Source of the DNA: Gnetum montanum
Lineage: Eukaryota; Streptophyta; Gnetopsida; Gnetales; Gnetaceae
Direction of reading: 5' to 3'
Length of the DNA: 64,000 bases
Assembly (NCBI GenBank): GCA_015680685.1
Contig: MNCI01014254.1
Location: 99,080 to 163,079, forward strand
The position numbers and the translations under genes are program-made. The notes beneath the pieces were generated by a model, which saw only the letters and a list, made by a program, of their open reading frames with translations, had not been told where the DNA came from and did no database searches. Each line of letters begins with the position of its first letter. The first letter of the stretch is position 1. Below are positions 20,927 to 31,160 of the stretch, piece by piece.

Positions 20927-21930
20927 CCTATCATCCTGATCTCCTGCATAATCATTATCAATAAATCCCACAAAATTAGATTTCTTACCTTTCTTGTAAA
21001 ATAGCCCAAAATCTTTATTCCCTACAAGTAATGAAATATTCTTTTAGCAGGCAACAAATGCATCTTCTTTGGAGACTCCATGTATCTACGATAAGACTCA
21101 TAGCATGCATTATATTTGTTCTGGTTGCAGTCTAATACATTAGACTCCTAATAATTTACTTCTAAAGTGTAGCCTCCACCTTGCTTCCTTTAGGATCTTT
21201 GTTTAGCCTCAAGCCAATATCAATTGGACTACTTATAGGATTGCAATCCTTCATCTTAAACCTCTCCAAAATTTCTCTAACATACCTCTTTTGAGAACTA
21301 AAGATTCCAATGGGTGATTGCACGACTTCCATGCCAAGATATTAATGCATTTTTCCAATATCAATCATTTCAAACTCATCCGTCATTGACTTCTTAAATT
21401 TTTTTAGAAAATCACTATCATTCCCAATGAAAATAATATCATTAACATATAAACATACAATAAGCACTTTTCCTCCATAAATCCTTGTAAAAAATGTATT
21501 TTCATATGGACATTTGTGAAATCCTTCCTTAGAAAAATAGGTATTTATATGACTATACCAAGCTCTTGAGGCTTATTTTAGTCCATACAAAGCCTTTTTT
21601 AATTTATACACCTTGTGCACACTATCGAGCTTCACAAAACCAAGGGGCTAATTAATAAATACTTGTTCCTCCAAGTCTCCATGCAAAAATGCAAAATTAA
21701 TATCCATTTGGAAGATAGACCATGAATTTTGTGCTACCAATGTAATCACCAATCTGATTATATCATGCCTTGCAACAGAAGTAAATAATTTTTATAGTCA
21801 ATCCCATATTTTTGCTTGTATCCCTTAGCCACCAATCATGCCTTATACTTGTCAACTTTACTAGTCTCCTTTAGTTTTGTTTTGAAGACCCACTTCACAC
21901 TAATGGTTTTGTGCCCTTTTGGAAGATCAG
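20927..21930 (-). pseudogene. Copia reverse transcriptase and RNase H (broken)
   Basis: From right to left the minus strand opens with K-W-V-F-K-T-K-L (near 21895) and passes blocks typical of copia RT (A-P-W-F-C-E, K-K-G-F-V-W-T-K). It then reaches F-E-M-I-D-I-G-K-M, E-I-L-E-R-F-K-M-K and the RNase H start G-F-I-D-N-D-Y-A-G-D-Q-D-D-R, cut at 20927 by the Tat LTR. The Y-V-D-D box near 21440 is replaced by stops. Many stops and frame changes. Confidence 0.8.
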
Positions 21931-23240
21931 CCAGCTCCTTAGTACCATTTTTTACAATAGCTTCAATTTGAATCTCCATTGCCTTTTTTCCTTTTGATTC
22001 TTTAATAGCACTTTCAAAAGTTGTATGATCACAATATGCAAACAAAGCAAAGTGGGTGATTAGGTCATTAGATTGGTCAATCCCAGTTACCTCATAATCC
22101 ATCATCCATAAGGGTCTTTTTTGAATATGATGAGATTCAGCTATTGTTATTGTTGGTGAAGTCTCAACCTCCTTAGTCCTTAGTGCTTGAGCCTCCATGG
22201 CTTTTGGGATTTTAGCCTTCATAGTTCTTGGTGCTTCAAAGTTTGTAGTTCTAGATTCTATAGTTTTGGATGCTGTGGAGTCTACAGTTTTACTGTCAAA
22301 AATAATTGAAGTAGGATACTTCCCATTGCAATTCCAAGTGCTCTCTTCATCAAAGATGATATCTCCAGTAGTCACAATCTTCTTTGTCAGATGATTATAC
22401 AATTTATATGCTTTGGATGCTTCACTTACACCAAGAAAGACACATTTTCACTCTTATCATCTAGCTTCTTTCTCTTCTCATCAGGAAGATGTGCATAGGC
22501 AATGTAACCAAAGATTTTGAAATGATCCACTGCTACTTTCCTCCCACTCCAAACCTCTCCTAGTGTCATGTTTTGAATAGAAAAGGTGGGACTTATGTTC
22601 AAAACATGGATGCTCCAATTCATAGCCTCCAACTAGAAACTCTTTAGAATACTTCCTCTTGTCAAAAGGCTTCTCACCATATTGAGGATGGTTCTACTTT
22701 ATCTCTTTGATACACCATTTTGTTGTGGTGTATAGGGGGCTATGAACTTTCTCTGAATGCCATGATTCTTACAAAAGACATTAAACTCTTTTGAATAGTA
22801 TTCTCCTCCATGATCTATACAAAGAGTCTTAATGATCTTTCTAGACTCGTTCTCAACACGTGCATTGAATCTTTTAAATGCATTAAAAGCTTTAGACTTC
22901 TCCTACAAAAAATAAACCCAACATTTTTAAGTATAATCATCAATGAAGGTGATCAAGTACCTCTTACCTCTATTTGAAAATGGTTTTATTGGCCTACAAA
23001 TGTTGAAGTGAACTAGCTTAGGGACATTCTTTTCTCTCCATGATTTTCTTTGAAAGAATTAAGAACACATTCTTCATAGAATCAAAAAGAAATTGTAATT
23101 TTTGGATGAATAGTCACCATATTTTTCTATTACACATTCTTTAATCCTCCAAAATTCAAGTGGCCATAGTGAAAATGGAAAATCCTTATTGGGTTATTTA
23201 CTTCAGCCTTTAGGCAAGATTAAGTACTTTCAATCCTTAA
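21836..23240 (-). pseudogene. Copia integrase and linker to RT (broken)
   Basis: On the minus strand: a GAG-pre-integrase-like H-x-x-L-G-H region (Y-G-H-L-N-F near 23160), L-I-T-F-I-D-D-Y-T (near 22950), L-C-I-D-H-G-G-E (near 22815) and P-Y-T-P-Q-Q-N-G-V (near 22720). The third block then reads S-K-R, where the family has A-E-R, so the catalytic Glu is changed to Lys. The copia-specific segment F-G-Y-I-A-Y-A-H-L-P-D-E-K-R-K-K-L-D is at 22440-22520. An open stretch of 188 residues (22402-21836) covers the linker and the RT start. Confidence 0.85.
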
Positions 23241-23512
23241 TGAAAATAATCTGTTGGAGCTCATTTGAACAACTACAATAGCTCCTTTTGCAGGATCACA
23301 AATTTCACAAGCACCCTTTTGAATGGTTACTACATAACCCTTCTCTTGCAATTAACTAGCACTTAAAAAATTTCTTTTCAAATCAAGAATAAAAAAAACA
23401 TTGGAAATTGTTTCTACAAAACCATTCTTTGTTCTAATGTTAATATCCCCCTTTCCCATTACATTTACAATAGAACAATCACCAAAACTTATTGTAGAAT
23501 GAAAACTTTCAT
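23240..23512 (-). pseudogene. Copia protease, C-part (left of solo LTR)
   Basis: Minus strand L-D-E-S-F-H-S-T-I-S-F-G-D, then G-K-G-D-I-N-I-R-T-K-N-G and I-S-N-V-F-F-I-L-D-L-K-R-N-F-L-S-A-S, the usual copia protease sequence after the active site. The N-part lies at 25217-25310. The two were one domain before the solo LTR inserted. Confidence 0.8.
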
Positions 23513-23517
23513 CTAAG
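23513..23517. repeat. TSD of solo LTR, left copy (ctaag)
   Basis: 'ctaag' directly before TGAAACACCC; an identical 5-mer follows the LTR at 25212-25216. Five-base duplications are standard for LTR-element integrase. Confidence 0.9.
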
Positions 23518-25211
23518 TGAAACACCCTAAAAAATGCGAGGTCATCCTTACTTTACCAAGCTCTTGCAGCCCGAGTAGGACTACGACAGTTCATCAGGAG
23601 GAGAACATTTTGAGTTCAGGTTGGCTAGTTTGGGAAATTTTCTACTTTGAGCATGGATAGGTTCTGTGCCATCCTGCTTGTCCACCAAGGTAGCCTAACC
23701 AGCCGACAGCTTACTTAGAAATAGTGTGCAGAATTGGTAGTAGCACTCTGGATGCACAAAAAATAGTTTAGCAAGTTTTCTAAGTCACGAAGCCTACTAC
23801 GCTATGCTATGCTATGTAGTGTAGTAGGCTTTAGAAGATGATGGCAGAATGAAGTGCTACGCCATGCAGCATATCATGGCAACGACTTCACTACCCACTT
23901 CCCTCACCTAATTTTGAGTTCTGCAATGATGTCTCTTTCTGTCAGGAAGCGGCAGACCATGTCTATTGCTATGCTACGCTAAGCTACATGGCACAACAAG
24001 GAGTAGCAATCCTATGGAAGAGACAGAAGACAGTTCAAAAGGAGGAGTCAACGGAGTTCGCAAGACTTGCATCGCAAGAGACAAGGTTTTCAAATCAGCA
24101 AAGCTTTTGCGATTAAGGTCAGTTACTATACTACGCTACACTATGTAGCATAGCATAGCATAGCAAGCATGTGACATATAGTAGAATGCGTGACCAAGTT
24201 CTACGCTACGCCAAGCATGCTACATCACAAAGCATAGCAAGGCATGTAGGTGGCTGTGCAACATCAATGTAGTCCACCTAATTGGACCGTTGGCACACGT
24301 CTCCAGATGCTGACGGTGCAATTACGATGTAGTAGGATTGCAATTATTGCATATAGGTTCACATCACAATGGTCTTGTAGGTCCAATGGTCACAAACGAC
24401 ATGAGTGGTGCTAGCAAGACAATGAAAACCTGAGGCATGTAGCATTCAAACCACCCCGTTCGCACACTCTCGATCTTATAAATACCTTGGAAAAAAACAT
24501 GCAAAGGGGTCCGCAATTTTCAAAATTTGGAAATTTCAAAAGAGTTCACATATTTCTTGAAGAAAACAGCTTCTAAGGGGTGGGAACTTTGGAATTCTGA
24601 AACAAAGACTTCTCCTCTCTCCAACATCGTAACATCAAAGTCATCTATTTAACATTGTAAATAGTGAGTCTCTCTCAGCTGGCATGGGGTCCCGTATCCA
24701 TTCTACCACCTTGGTAGAACCCCGAATTATTTGTACCCAATTCCACATCCAAGTGCATAGCTCTTTTTGCTTGACACGCCTTGGTTACTCTCGGGATTTC
24801 TGCACTCCATCACGCTGTGCAATCGATTGTATCCACCCCGACCAAGCGAGTTCGTAGCTTTGGAGGGGTGCATGTTTCTAACTACACTTTACTTTATTTC
24901 CAGCTTGTTGTCTCGTGTTGCATCATTTTCTATTTTATTCACCTTTAAGCATTACTTCGTATTACTGTCGCATTTTTACAGTTTCTCTCCTGGTAAATTT
25001 TACTTTTAAGCATTATCTCGCATTCCACATTATTTATGTTGCAAAAGGCTATATTGACACTGATGTAGGTCCTTGTCTGATCGAATAGACCATTCAAGGC
25101 ATCCCATGTCCGCACACACCCAGCATGGTCCTCCCATGGATACGAGATCAGAATTGTCATGCCCGTCGACCCTCCAGTGTTTTCTAGCCACCGACGTTTT
25201 CAGTCACTACA
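23518..25211 (+). mobile_element. Solo LTR of the Tat-like family
   Basis: 1694 bp, TGAAACACCC...CACTACA, alignable with the LTRs at 3123 and 19233, including the inverted-repeat cluster and a TATAAATA box (24477-24484). It is flanked by a perfect 5-bp duplication and has no internal sequence. It is the product of recombination between the two LTRs of a once complete insertion. Confidence 0.93.
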
Positions 25212-25216
25212 CTAAG
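25212..25216. repeat. TSD of solo LTR, right copy (ctaag)
   Basis: Matches 23513-23517. Confidence 0.9.
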
Positions 25217-25310
25217 TAAAAAAAGAAGAATACTTACATCCATACATATGGTTGCTATAGCCGGTATCCACATAACATACATTTGATTGAGACTCTTAGT
25301 TGGGTTGAAC
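25217..25310 (-). pseudogene. Copia protease, N-part with active site
   Basis: Minus strand C-Y-V-D-T-G-Y-S-N-H-M-Y-G; the D-T-G codons are at 25268-25260. The family has D-T/S-G-C-S-N-H-M, so the usual Cys is Tyr here. The remainder of the domain is across the solo LTR. Confidence 0.8.
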
Positions 25311-26202
25311 CACCATCAACAAACTCTCAGACTCTTTCTCTTTTATACAATTCGATTTCTCTCCTTTGTCATTGGGTAGTTTAGTGTAGCATTCAAAACA
25401 ATAATGTCCATATTTATGAAATCTAAAGTATTCCACCTTACATTTTTCAACTTGTCCTCTACCTTTGCCTTGAAATTTATCACCATCCCCTTTGAAATGT
25501 TTGTTGCCATCTCTATTGCCTTGATCTCCTCTTCCTCTTCCTCTACCTCTACCTCTACCCCTTCATCTTAAGGAATAAGTAAAAGTAGAAGCCTTCAAAG
25601 CTTGATATTTAGAAGTTTAATTTCAATTCATCTTCTATTCATGGAAAAACAAAGAACTTTGAAGTTCATCAAGGGAAAGTGCATCAACATCTTTGAATTC
25701 TTTAATTGAACAAACAACATAATCAAACTTGGAGGATAGGGAATGCAATATCTTCTCAACAATAATCACATCCTACATTTTCTCACGATGAAATCACATG
25801 TTCTTGGCTATCCCCATTATCCTTACACAATAGATGGTAACAAACTCCCCGTCTTTCATCTACAGAGTCTTAAAATCCCTTCTCAAGGATTGAAGTTGTG
25901 CATGCTTTACTCTTGAAGATCCTTGATATTTCTTCTTCATAGAATCCCAAATATCCTTGAAAGTTGTTTTGCTAAGAATAGTATCGAGGGTAGAACAATT
26001 AATTTCTTGAAATAAATAATTCTTTACCTTCAAATATTTTAGCCTCACTCCCTCTAGCTCCTTTCTTTGTTCATTTGTAAGTGCAACCTTAGCTATGGGT
26101 GGTACTACACCATCTTCAACAACTTGCTAGTATTCCTTAGGCTTTAAAACATTTTCCATCAACATGCTCCAATGGTCATAGTGACCATCAAAATGTTGGA
26201 TG
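25311..26202 (-). pseudogene. Copia gag (UBN2-type) with zinc-knuckle remnant
   Basis: Capsid protein of the copia element, minus strand. The N-terminal block F-D-G-H-Y-D-H-W-S-M-L-M-E-N is at about 26190-26130, close to the junction with element C. It continues through L-T-N-E-Q-R-K-E-L, T-F-K-D-I-W-D-S-M-K-K-K-Y and Q-L-Q-S-L-R-R-D-F. The zinc knuckle near 25400 reads Y-F-R-F-H-K-Y-G-H-Y-C-F-E-C: the first two Cys of C-x2-C-x4-H-x4-C are lost. A low-complexity basic stretch (Arg/Gly) lies at 25520-25570. Several stops. Confidence 0.8.
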
Positions 26203-26207
26203 GTAGG
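26203..26207. repeat. TSD of element C, left copy (gtagg)
   Basis: 'gtagg' before TGATGAG; identical 5-mer at 34689-34693. Confidence 0.92.
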
Positions 26208-27079
26208 TGATGAGTGGTGAGGTACCCCTATGCTTAACCATATGAATACAAGCATTTCACGCACGATCCGATTGAATTCCAAAGGAACGATACAACTTGC
26301 CCTTGTTTGGAAAGTGCGATAAGTTGTTTTGTGGAACAAGGGCAAGTTGGTTGATCGTTGTCTTTCCAAACTTACTTGTATGTCATGATTGTATGGTTAA
26401 GTAAGCTTGAGGCATATGATTTTTATAGCTTTCATGTTTTTATGTCTTGTTGCTAATAAGGGAGGAGAGAGAGAAATAACTAAGTGACTAATTTAACTTA
26501 ACTACTGATTAACTAGGCTTTAACTAATCCTAACACTAGTATCCATTCTCACTTGCCATACACATCCTGAACTAGCGCAACACTACTGGGATTACCAAAT
26601 GCTAATCATTGCTAGGTTACCAAGTGTTACACGCATGTTCAAAGTGATCGTACTATGTGTGCTAATAACAGAAATGTAAAGTGCATAAAATAAAATAAAG
26701 CAAATGCAAAAGAAAATAAAATAAAAGAAATGAGTAAGGAAACAAATCTCAAATGCTACAAGGATGAATCCAAGAAATTTTCTTTATTGCTATACACAAG
26801 GTGTGCTTAGGTACACAATGCTCGAATAAAGATTTTTCCACACTTAGACCTCATACTGCGGGTGCTTGGAAAATACTCTAACTTGACTCTTAAAAGACTT
26901 CTCTAAGACTTCCCTTGAAAGACTTCCTTCAAGGACTCTTCCCTAAATTTTGCGCCTAGGCACTATATTTACAGGCTTGGGAGCAACTACTCTAATAATT
27001 AGAAAAACTACCACTCTAATTTTAGAGAAACTGCCACTCTAATAATTAGAATAAACCGCTAGAGTAACTTATCTCATCA
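26208..27079 (-). mobile_element. 3' LTR of element C
   Basis: 872 bp, TGATGAG...CTCATCA. Near the right end it carries near-palindromes of the type CTCTAATAATTAGA in three units (26980-27070). The minus-strand TATA position reads 'tgtaaata' here (one change from the other LTR). Confidence 0.9.
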
Positions 27080-27091
27080 TACCCCCATGAC
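27080..27091 (-). other. Polypurine tract of element C
   Basis: Minus strand 'gtcatgggggta' ends directly at the LTR TG. The same motif recurs twice inside the 3' region (27664-27676 and 28986-29000). Confidence 0.7.
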
Positions 27092-28975
27092 TGAATGAAA
27101 ACTCGTTGTTGAGTTCCTTACAAAATACTAGGAAGGTATGGGATTATTGACTAATTGACAACTGGCAGTGGAATGGGATGACAAACTCAACATGTCCAGT
27201 GAATGGATTAATAAGCATATTATAACATTAGTGTTCATGACCATTGCGGTGAACACTTGTAGATAAATGACATCCAAGCCTTTATTTGGTAGCTTGTAGA
27301 AAAAGAGAGAGAAAGAAAATGAAGCGTGTTGCCACCAATGCTAAGATTGCATCTCCTGTTGTTTATCTATAGCCATGCCACTAGACTTGGTCCTTTTGTA
27401 AATGCTCCAGTTCCAATCCATCCTGAGTGCTTCCTCCAAGCCTAGTCCATTTTTTGTATGATCACCATCTACACACACAACATAGTCACAAATGAGCAAG
27501 GATAGATAAACCATAATGCAGTTGATACCTTGCCTCGATATGAAGCACACTGGCTGAGTTCTGGTTATGGTAGAAACTAGTTTAGAGATTTATCATAGGT
27601 GACTACCCAAGCTGTAGGGGTTAGGTGAATAGTAAAATGAAGAAAATTAAAAAATTTGTGCCATAGCCCCCACGACTAAGAGCGAACCTCTGGTAGCTAT
27701 AAGATGGAAAAATATGAGGAACAAGAAAGATGGAAGAAAATATCAATGACAATGCCAATAAAATGGATGTCATGGATGAGGATGAAACAAGAAATGATTG
27801 ATTGCAGGAAATGTTTAAGGGAAATAAGTTAATAATTACACCAAAAAGAAATGCTAGTGGGTCATCCCCAAAGCAGGCTCATGCCTTTTATGCCCTGACA
27901 AACCCACAAACTAAAGAGTCCATAGGCTTTAGGAATGTCATTTGGAAGTAAGAGTTAAAAACTTACCCACAAGAATTCACCAAAGAAAAACAATGCATCA
28001 ACCAAAAAATGGACTAATGATGAAATCGACAATGAGGTGAAAAATGGAAAGAAAGATGGAGAGGAGAGAATGGAATGGAATCCCAAGAACAAGGTTGTGT
28101 AAAGTCCCTTGTGTATTTCATGGTTAATGTGATTGAGTAGAACTCAACCCAAATCTAGACTTAAACAAACCATATCCAGTAACCTTACATCAACACACTT
28201 GATCAATCCATCCATCTGGAGTAACAAGAATGCTTCCACAAAAAGTTACCACCATTCCAAAGAGAGCGAGATGGAGAAGTAGGAAGTGAGAAAGGGCCTT
28301 AGTTAGAAGGAACCTTCAGGCATGGGTAACTTTTCTTTCTAGTTCCATAAGCAGTGCTTGTAGCTCATATTACTTTATTATGTATAAGGGGTGTGCTTTG
28401 AATTCTCACTTTTGTTTTGCATGAGAACCATACCATGCAAAAACTTATTTTTATTCACTTAGCTTCTTAATTTTTGAACAATGTTAGAATGGCAAATAAC
28501 CCAAGAAGAAGCATCCAAGCACCCAAGATAATGGCCAACACAAATGCATCGAATCCCCTTGAAGTTACACCCTTTTCATCCTTTGAGTCTTTTCTTGTTT
28601 TGCAAAATACCCACCCACCCATTCATTAAAAGTTTACTTAGAAAAAGAGGGATTGTACAGTTCCAAGCCAAAGGAGACCATAGAGTTATATGGATGAGTG
28701 GATGGCATGGACTCATTTCCTCTTTTACCAGAAGAACCATACCTTAATATCCACATCATAATTCAAAGGTAAAAACCAAACATTAGCAATCAATATGATA
28801 TAATTCAATCCACCATCATGAGCACTTATTAGAGGATGAATAAAAGTAAATCAAGAAAACAAAAAAATAGTAAAAACATGAATGATGACGTAAAAAAAAT
28901 AAGAAAATTTGAAAGAATGTGTAAAACAAAAAATGTGTAAAACAAAAATTCAAAAAGAACTGAAGGCCTATAATG
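27092..28975 (-). other. Long 3' region of element C
   Basis: About 1.9 kb between the integrase C-end and the polypurine tract. It aligns block by block with 44020-46000 (D) and 53420-55091 (E). On the plus strand, antisense to the element, fragments are recognisable in all three copies (for example M-E-W-N-P-K near 28070), but with stops. No env-like protein can be read on the sense strand. Confidence 0.6.
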
Positions 28976-29395
28976 ATTAGCATAGGTGGACATACTCCCC
29001 ATGACTAAGTTGGAAGGAGGAGATCCAAAATAGTGAGCAAGGTTGTCCATCAACAAAGGTAGCATGTGTACTGGCTATCCTAACCTCATGGAAAGGTTTG
29101 GTTTGTTGCACGTTGACCAACAGTTTCTTGTCTAGGCTCTCAAGTTTGTATATTGTCATGGCCCCTGAAGGAAAAGTTGCATAAATAATATAAGGTCCTT
29201 CCCACAGTGTTTGAAATTTAGTATGTTGTGGCACATGTGTGGGATTTGAGTAGAGAACCTTATCTCCAAGTTAATATTTAACTTTCCTAATCCTTAGGTC
29301 ATGACGTTGTCTATTGAATGCCTTATGCAACTCATTAGATGATAGGGTAGCTAGTCAGTTTTCATCTAGCAAGTTAAGGGTTACTAACCATTATT
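28976..29395 (-). pseudogene. Integrase C-terminal fragment, element C
   Basis: Minus strand: G-D-K-V-L-Y (near 29260), L-W-E-G-P-Y-I-I-Y-A-T-F-P-S-G-A-M-T-I (29200-29140), then V-N-V-Q-Q-T-K-P-F-H. This is the GPY/F-like end of a gypsy integrase with no chromodomain after it. The catalytic core is missing: upstream sequence passes directly to the RT thumb near 29400-29460. Confidence 0.8.
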
Positions 29396-29396
29396 T

Positions 29397-30536
29397 CTAT
29401 GCTAGACCAAGGTCAACGTTGAGGTCACATGCCATGGATAGTATACAGAGGTAGCTAGTATGTCCAAGGAATGACCGAATATCTTTGACAGTTTTCAGTT
29501 GATGGGTAATTCCTTGGATAACTTTGATTTTCTTAGGGTCTACCTCTATCCCTGTGTGTGAGATTTTATGCCCTAGTACTATGTCCTCTTGGACCATCAA
29601 ATGGATTTTCTACTAGTTGGGCATGAAATTGGTTTCTACACATATTTTTAACACTTGCTCCAACTGGTCCAAGGCTTGATCAAAGTTTGCTCCATAGGTG
29701 GAGAGATCATCCATAAAGACTTCTACACTGTTTCCTATCTATTGTTGAAAGATTCTTAGAACTAGTCATTGAAATGTTGCAGGGGCATTGCACAAGCCAA
29801 AAGACACCTATTTCTATGCAAACGTTTCCCAAGGACTAGTGAACATAGGCTTGGGTTGCTCTTCTGGGGCTATTTGTATTTGATTATATCTATTATATCC
29901 ATCTAGAAAACTATAGTAGAGATGCCCTGCGATGGTGTCTAAAACTTGGTTAACAAATGGCAACGGAAAGTGATTTTTGAATGTTGCCATATTCAGTAGC
30001 CTAAAATCTATGTACATTCTCCATTTGCCTCACTTTTTAGGCACAATAACTAAGGGGCTAACCCATTCACTATCACCAATGGGGTATATGAACCCAACCT
30101 TGAGAAGATATTCAATTTCTTTCTTGACTACTTATTTCAGCTTTGGGTTCAAATGCCTCTTTAGTTGTCTTCGAGGCTTCATGGAGGGGTTGGTGTAAAT
30201 CCTATGTTGGCATATCCTAGGATCTATTCCAGTTAATTTAGGATATGACCAAGCGAGGGATTTTGATCATCTATTGATTACCTTCAGTAGTTCTTCTTTT
30301 AGTTGAGGAGCAAGCTTAGCATTGATAATTATCAATTTTCTATTTTTAAGGAACATGTATTCTATACCAGTAGGCAATGGTTTTAGCTCGAGGGGATCTT
30401 GCTTAAATTTCTCAAAGATTTCCAACTTTTCCCAGTTAATATTTTTGAGGTTAAGATTTGGAAGTTGGTAGTGGACTTGCTTTAATGCGTCTATGTTATT
30501 GATGTAAGCGCAAGTCAAGCCCTCGGTTTCATGCAT
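29397..30536 (-). pseudogene. Reverse transcriptase, element C (broken)
   Basis: Minus strand. The pre-RT segment is open from 30536 to 30267. Then I-D-F-R-L-L-N, H-F-P-L-P-F-V, L-D-G-Y-N-R-Y-N-Q-I (30017-29870), F-G-L-C-N-A-P-A-T-F-Q (about 29805-29775), and F-M-D-D at 29717-29706, the RT active site with both Asp kept. The thumb has V-L-G-H-K-I-S-H-T-G-I-E-V-D and I-R-S-F-L-G-H (29575-29465). Stops occur between the blocks. The order and wording of the motifs match Athila-like RT. The domain ends by running into the integrase C-end. Confidence 0.88.
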
Positions 30537-30539
30537 ATG

Positions 30540-31160
30540 AATGAACTACTTTCTTGATCAGCTATTAACCACTAGGTGTCTTCTTATTGTGTGGTTGCTA
30601 CATATAGGTATCTTTGTATGTTAATCACTTGTGCACACTAATTGCATGCAAACAATGCTAAAATTTGCACAAACCATGACCTCTACACATAATTACACCC
30701 TGTGTCACTGTATGCGATGCATGACACTTTCTTCTTCTCAATCTTTCCAAATGTATTTTCATTTGATGTTTTTAGGGAAAAATCATGGATTCCTAGCCAT
30801 GCATCAACTATGCCTAGCCATGCTCTTCCCATTATGATTGGGAAGTCCCCCTTACTATTGTTTACCTAAATCACTAGGAAGTTAGTTGGGTATGACTACC
30901 CACAAATAGTTGTAACAATGTCTTCCACTAGTCCTAATGAAAAAATGATGGAATGTTTAGCCAACTCTAGATGGATGTTGCTCCATTCAATGGAGGCAGG
31001 TTCCAAGCCTTGTACATTTCTTAAGAAATAAAGTTGACACTAGAACTTGAATCCAAAATAGCCTTGCATGATACATTTTCAGTGATTTGTAAGTATATAA
31101 GAGGACTCCCAAGATCATAGAATTTCCTAGGAAGGTGGAAAGATTTGATCTAATCAATGA
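30540..31160 (-). pseudogene. Protease region, element C (badly decayed)
   Basis: Aligns with the protease of D (46830-46279) and E (55760-55116). Readable parts are G-D-F-P-I-M-I-G-R-A-W-L (30850-30800) and W-N-L near 30985. The active-site triad D-S-G is not readable here. Several stops. Confidence 0.7.

Noticed and set aside
27092-28975. Envelope-like gene in the Athila 3' region
   Set aside because: No long sense-strand frame, signal peptide or membrane segment is readable in C, D or E.
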